Source of the DNA: Actinomycetota bacterium
Lineage (GTDB): Bacteria; Actinomycetota; Geothermincolia; Geothermincolales; RBG-13-55-18
Assembly (NCBI GenBank): GCA_028697145.1
Contig: JAQVFR010000022.1
Coordinates: forward strand, 1 to 53,522
Direction: 5' to 3'
DNA: 53,522 bases
Position 1 is the first letter of the stretch. Each line of letters opens with the position of its first letter. The translations under genes were made by a program, and so were the position numbers. A model generated the notes under the pieces. It made no database searches. It saw only the letters and a list, made by a program, of their open reading frames with translations, and had not been told where the DNA came from. Positions 51,086 through 53,522 of the stretch are shown one piece after another.

Positions 51086-52150
51086 CTAAGCGGAACGCTT
51101 GCGTGGCAGTCGCAACCTGGCGGGATGTATCTCCAAGGCCCGCCGGTATATATCCGCGTAGCTGGCGGCCATTACCGCGGGGCTGAAGTGCTGCTCTGCC
51201 GCCCTGCGGCAGTCCAGATGGTCCAGCTCGTCAAGGCGTTCGATAAACGGCAGCAGTTCCAATGGGGTAGCGGCAAGAAAACCGGTGACTCCGTGCTCGA
51301 TCACCTCGGGTGCGGCACCCCAGCGCGTGGCGAGTACCGGGGTGCCGCAGGCAAGGGATTCCGCCATCACCAGTCCGAAGGGCTCCTCCCACTGGATGGG
51401 GAAGAGAAAGGCGCGCGCGTGTGAGATCAGGCGCACTTTCTCCTCCTGGGATATCTCACCCAGGTAGACCGCTTGATCGCCGTCTAGGTGTGGCCGCACG
51501 CGCTGCTCGAAATAATCGCGGTCGCGACCTTCGTCTATCTTACCGGCGAGGATGATGCGCCGACCGGCCATACGGGCCAGGGCCACCGCCTGTTCCGTGC
51601 CCTTGTCTTCGCAGATACGGCTCACGCAGACGAGGTATTCGCCTTTTTCGCCACCACAGCGGTGCTTATCAGTATCCACCGCGTTGGGGACCACTCCAAG
51701 ATAATTGAGGTCAGGGCCGCACTCCTTCTGCCGCTGGCTGATAGCCACGAAGTAGCAGTCGTCCTTGAAAGCCTCGTAGAACATGCGGGTTTCGCGGGTG
51801 AAGGGGCCGTGCAGTGTATGCACGATGGGCTGGGAGAGCAAGCTCGCAAAGGCCGGCCCGAGAAACCCGGAATGGTCGTGCACCACGTCGTAATCCTCCC
51901 TTGAGATCTCCCGGTAGGCCTGTCCTACGTGGAATGAGTCGAAGATCGTTTCTCCCATGTGCTCCGTGGGCGCTTCTTCCAGGTAGGTGACCTGTCTTGC
52001 CCGGGAGCGGCAGGTACCCGCGGCGAAAAGGGTCACGTCGTGTCCCATCTCCGTCAGTCCATCCACCAGCAGCGCCAGAACCCTCTCTATCCCCCCGTAG
52101 CCCTCGGGCGGGATGGGTATCCATACGGGTGCGATCATCGCGATACGCAT
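51086..52150 (-). CDS. glycosyltransferase family 4 (GT-B)
   Basis: A 354-residue GT-B glycosyltransferase that transfers a sugar from a nucleotide donor to a lipid or polysaccharide. The N-terminal GYGGIERVLALLVDGL, HDHSGFLGP and HTLHGPF are typical of GT4 acceptor domains. The donor domain has QWEEPFGLVMAESLACGTPVLA, the EX7E pattern. AGGAAGCA before the ATG supports the start. It follows a STAS-domain gene after six bases, so surface-sugar synthesis may be linked to a partner-switching signal. Confidence 0.8.
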   Translation of the reverse strand: MRIAMIAPVWIPIPPEGYGGIERVLALLVDGLTEMGHDVTLFAAGTCRSRARQVTYLEEAPTEHMGETIFDSFHVGQAYREISREDYDVVHDHSGFLGPAFASLLSQPIVHTLHGPFTRETRMFYEAFKDDCYFVAISQRQKECGPDLNYLGVVPNAVDTDKHRCGGEKGEYLVCVSRICEDKGTEQAVALARMAGRRIILAGKIDEGRDRDYFEQRVRPHLDGDQAVYLGEISQEEKVRLISHARAFLFPIQWEEPFGLVMAESLACGTPVLATRWGAAPEVIEHGVTGFLAATPLELLPFIERLDELDHLDCRRAAEQHFSPAVMAASYADIYRRALEIHPARLRLPRKRSA

Positions 52151-52156
52151 TGCTTC

Positions 52157-52573
52157 CTATCCTCCATCCTGCCGTCCTTTCATCCCACGGTGCGGCATGC
52201 TCTCGGCAGGGATGTCATAAACGGCGCATTCCTTGGAGTTCCTCTCCATGACTTCTTCATGGCAAGTCTTGATGTCGAATGCCTTGTCGGCTTCGGCGAT
52301 TTTCAGAACCTTGGCGCAGGGGCCGCCCGAACAGAGCAGGAAGAAACGCCGATCGAGCTCGGTTGACCGGTCCCTTATCCTTGAGAGCATGTGCAGCCCC
52401 TGCGAATCCATGAAATCGAGATGGTCCAGATCGACCGCGAAATACCCCTCTCCGCACTCCAGGACGTCGAGCAGTATGGCTTCAAACCTGGTCCGGCTTG
52501 ATAGGTCCAACTCCCCGTGCAGCCTCGCCGTGTTGCCTCCTTCAGCCCAGTACAAGGCAACTCTCTCTTCCAT
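52157..52573 (-). CDS. STAS-domain anti-sigma factor antagonist
   Basis: A 138-residue STAS protein of the SpoIIAA/RsbV type, which binds or releases an anti-sigma kinase according to its phosphorylation. VDLDHLDFMDSQGLHML carries the conserved Ser after Asp (DSQG), and RFFLLCSGGPCAKVLKIAEADKAFDI is the C-terminal helix region. GGGGGAGAG before the ATG marks the start. Its start overlaps the end of the upstream zinc-finger gene by 32 bases. No kinase or sigma-factor gene is in the window. Confidence 0.8.
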   Translation of the reverse strand: MEERVALYWAEGGNTARLHGELDLSSRTRFEAILLDVLECGEGYFAVDLDHLDFMDSQGLHMLSRIRDRSTELDRRFFLLCSGGPCAKVLKIAEADKAFDIKTCHEEVMERNSKECAVYDIPAESMPHRGMKGRQDGG

Positions 52574-52805
52574 CTCTCCCCCCGTCCTTCATCGACCTAC
52601 CCCGCAAGGACCGTATATTCTCCCCCGGAGAGCGGCTCTCCGGGGCAGGGCTTGGGGACTTCGATCCCACCTCTTCAAGCAGCCGGCTAAGCTCTATCTC
52701 CAGGTATGGATCCACGCCGGAGTGGTCCTTGTAGCATACCTGGCACATGCCGAATTCTATTGACCCGGCGCTTCCGCAATTGTCGCAACGCGGAATATTT
52801 CGCAT
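52542..52805 (-). CDS. small zinc-finger protein
   Basis: An 87-residue protein with an N-terminal C4 finger, CDNCG and CQVC, followed by an acidic helix and a Ser/Pro/Gly-rich tail. GGAGGTGACCGCA before the ATG is a strong ribosome site. It is the first gene behind a good minus-strand promoter and overlaps the STAS gene. A role as a small regulator of the operon is possible. Not assigned to a family. Confidence 0.6.
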   Translation of the reverse strand: MRNIPRCDNCGSAGSIEFGMCQVCYKDHSGVDPYLEIELSRLLEEVGSKSPSPAPESRSPGENIRSLRGRSMKDGGRDGRESCLVLG

Positions 52806-52853
52806 TTGCGGTCACCTCCTGCGCAAAGGGTATATGAATATATCTAAATTTAA

Positions 52854-52922
52854 TATATAACAATTCTAAAATAATTAGTCAAGTAATATATTATTGACGG
52901 ATAATTTTATTAGTGATAGAAA
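52854..52922. promoter_or_regulatory. divergent promoters sharing an inverted repeat
   Basis: Minus strand: TTGACT (52882-52877) and TATATA (52859-52854) with 17-bp spacing drives the zinc-finger/STAS/glycosyltransferase operon. Plus strand: TTGACG (52894-52899) and TAGAAA (52917-52922), also 17 bp, drives the MerR gene. The two -35 boxes face each other as the inverted repeat AGTCAA-N11-TTGACG with AATTA/TAATT flanks. The plus start should fall almost on the MerR ATG. Confidence 0.6.
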
Positions 52923-52928
52923 TAAGCC

Positions 52929-53294
52929 ATGAAAAAGAGTGATGACAACCGGGAGACCAGGAAGGGAAGGCTTCTGGAAGGCCTGGAAGACGACCCCCTC
53001 TTCACCATAGGAGTTGCTGCAAGACTCCTGGATTGCGAGCCGAGCATGCTCAGGAGTTACGAGAAAGCGGGTCTGGTAGAGCCCCGGAGGACTGAGGGCA
53101 ACACCAGGTTATATTCAGAGAACCAGCTGGAGAGGATGAGGGAGATAGGGGAGATCATAAGGGATGAAGATGTGAACATCGCGGGAGCGCGCATTATCAT
53201 GCAGCTGAGAGAGGAAGCGAGAAAACTGAGAAAGGAAATCTCGTTATTGCGGGAGGAGATAGCATCCCTAAAAAATGAATTAGCGACGAAATAG
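52929..53294 (+). CDS. MerR-family regulator (HspR-like)
   Basis: A 121-residue MerR-type regulator. The HTH FTIGVAARLLDCEPSMLRSYEK followed by RRTEGNTRLYSENQLERM is the HspR/MerR winged helix, and the tail is a heptad-rich coiled coil (REEARKLRKEISLLREEIASLKNEL). No metal-binding cysteines are present, so it belongs to the HspR/GlnR-like side. There is no ribosome site before ATG 52929 and the predicted transcription start falls there, so the mRNA may be leaderless. The shared inverted repeat upstream suggests it controls itself and the divergent operon. Heat-shock genes are not nearby. Confidence 0.75.
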   Translation: MKKSDDNRETRKGRLLEGLEDDPLFTIGVAARLLDCEPSMLRSYEKAGLVEPRRTEGNTRLYSENQLERMREIGEIIRDEDVNIAGARIIMQLREEARKLRKEISLLREEIASLKNELATK

Positions 53295-53383
53295 GATGGG
53301 CCGACGTTCCAGGAGGGGAGATCACAAGAAGCCGCTCTTCCTAATCGCCTTGGGAAGATATGAGGAGTCGTGGGCTGCAAGGA

Positions 53384-53522
53384 CAAAGCCGGGCACAAAG
53401 CCCGGCTTCTATTGCCCTGGTGGGCGTTAAGGCCCTTGGAAGACCTACTCCCACTTATCGTCCTCGATGAGGCGGTATGAAAAAGGGCCACGGTGGCCCT
53501 ATGTTATTGGTGGGCGTTAAGG
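53384..53522 (-). ncRNA. conserved structured element, locus C (cut by window end)
   Basis: One full core (53417-53478), a GC hairpin (GCCGGGC/GCCCGGC, 53387-53405) with a weaker T-run, a second hairpin (AGGGCCA/TGGCCCT, 53483-53499) followed on the minus strand by TTTTT, and the first bases of another core (53507-53522). The order equals locus B. It lies downstream of the MerR gene. Confidence 0.55.

Noticed and set aside
49316-53522. CRISPR array
   Set aside because: Copies are unevenly spaced, imperfect, and at three separate loci with genes between them; there are no spacers or cas genes.

Overview
The window is GC-rich and gene-dense. It reads like a strictly anaerobic bacterium that is probably an uncultured high-GC actinobacterial lineage (Geothermincolia/OPB41-like or Coriobacteriia-like). 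Supporting signs are many iron-sulfur flavoprotein genes, a tungsten-type aldehyde:ferredoxin oxidoreductase, a 2-hydroxyacyl-CoA dehydratase pair, a CoA-transferase, common GTG/TTG starts, an HspR-like MerR gene that looks leaderless, and a conserved Nif3/zinc-ribbon/RNase H gene string. There is no rRNA, so the lineage is inference. No tRNA, CRISPR array, origin or intact transposase gene was found.

Layout. (1) 1-6 kb: an acyl-CoA transferase, then a minus-strand unit of an ArsR/SmtB repressor with a visible promoter-operator and a P-type cation ATPase, then a cupin and a methyltransferase. (2) 6-14 kb, mostly minus strand: a DUF2207 membrane protein, the two subunits of a 2-hydroxyacyl-CoA dehydratase, a DUF362/NapH-like/NapG-like iron-sulfur operon, and an orphan response regulator. 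(3) 14-27 kb: a large flavoprotein region. The minus strand carries a GlcD-like oxidase, a CCG-type iron-sulfur protein, a VAO-type oxidase, three paralogous FAD oxidoreductases and a HemY-like flavoprotein. A fourth paralog is divergent from a shared promoter that carries a palindrome, and a CrtI-like flavoprotein follows it. (4) 27-40 kb: an unknown zinc-finger protein, aldehyde ferredoxin oxidoreductase, SCP2 and methyltransferase genes, a housekeeping string (Nif3, zinc ribbon, RNase H, membrane protein, two phosphatases), a metallophosphoesterase, a second methyltransferase, an HTH/ferredoxin protein and a flavodoxin. (5) 40-43 kb: a degraded, lower-GC island with a frameshifted and internally deleted DrrA/DrrB-type ABC transporter and a fragment of an AlbA_2-type gene. 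(6) 43-49 kb: a compact six-gene plus-strand cluster of zinc-ribbon, membrane and secreted proteins of unknown function, centred on a 796-residue exported protein. (7) 49-53.5 kb: a Fic protein, a glycosyltransferase/STAS/zinc-finger operon and a MerR regulator, interspersed with three loci of a conserved structured element.

Three repeat families overlie this. A 31-bp palindromic REP-like unit (seven full copies plus one truncated) abuts stop codons in a fixed orientation. Three 120-185 bp MITE/REP-type elements have terminal inverted repeats starting GGGGTCAG and lie in intergenic seams. A roughly 60-bp core with a conserved hairpin is followed, on the minus strand, by terminator hairpins; it occurs five times at three loci. 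This last element and the 43-49 kb cluster are the best candidates for something undescribed.
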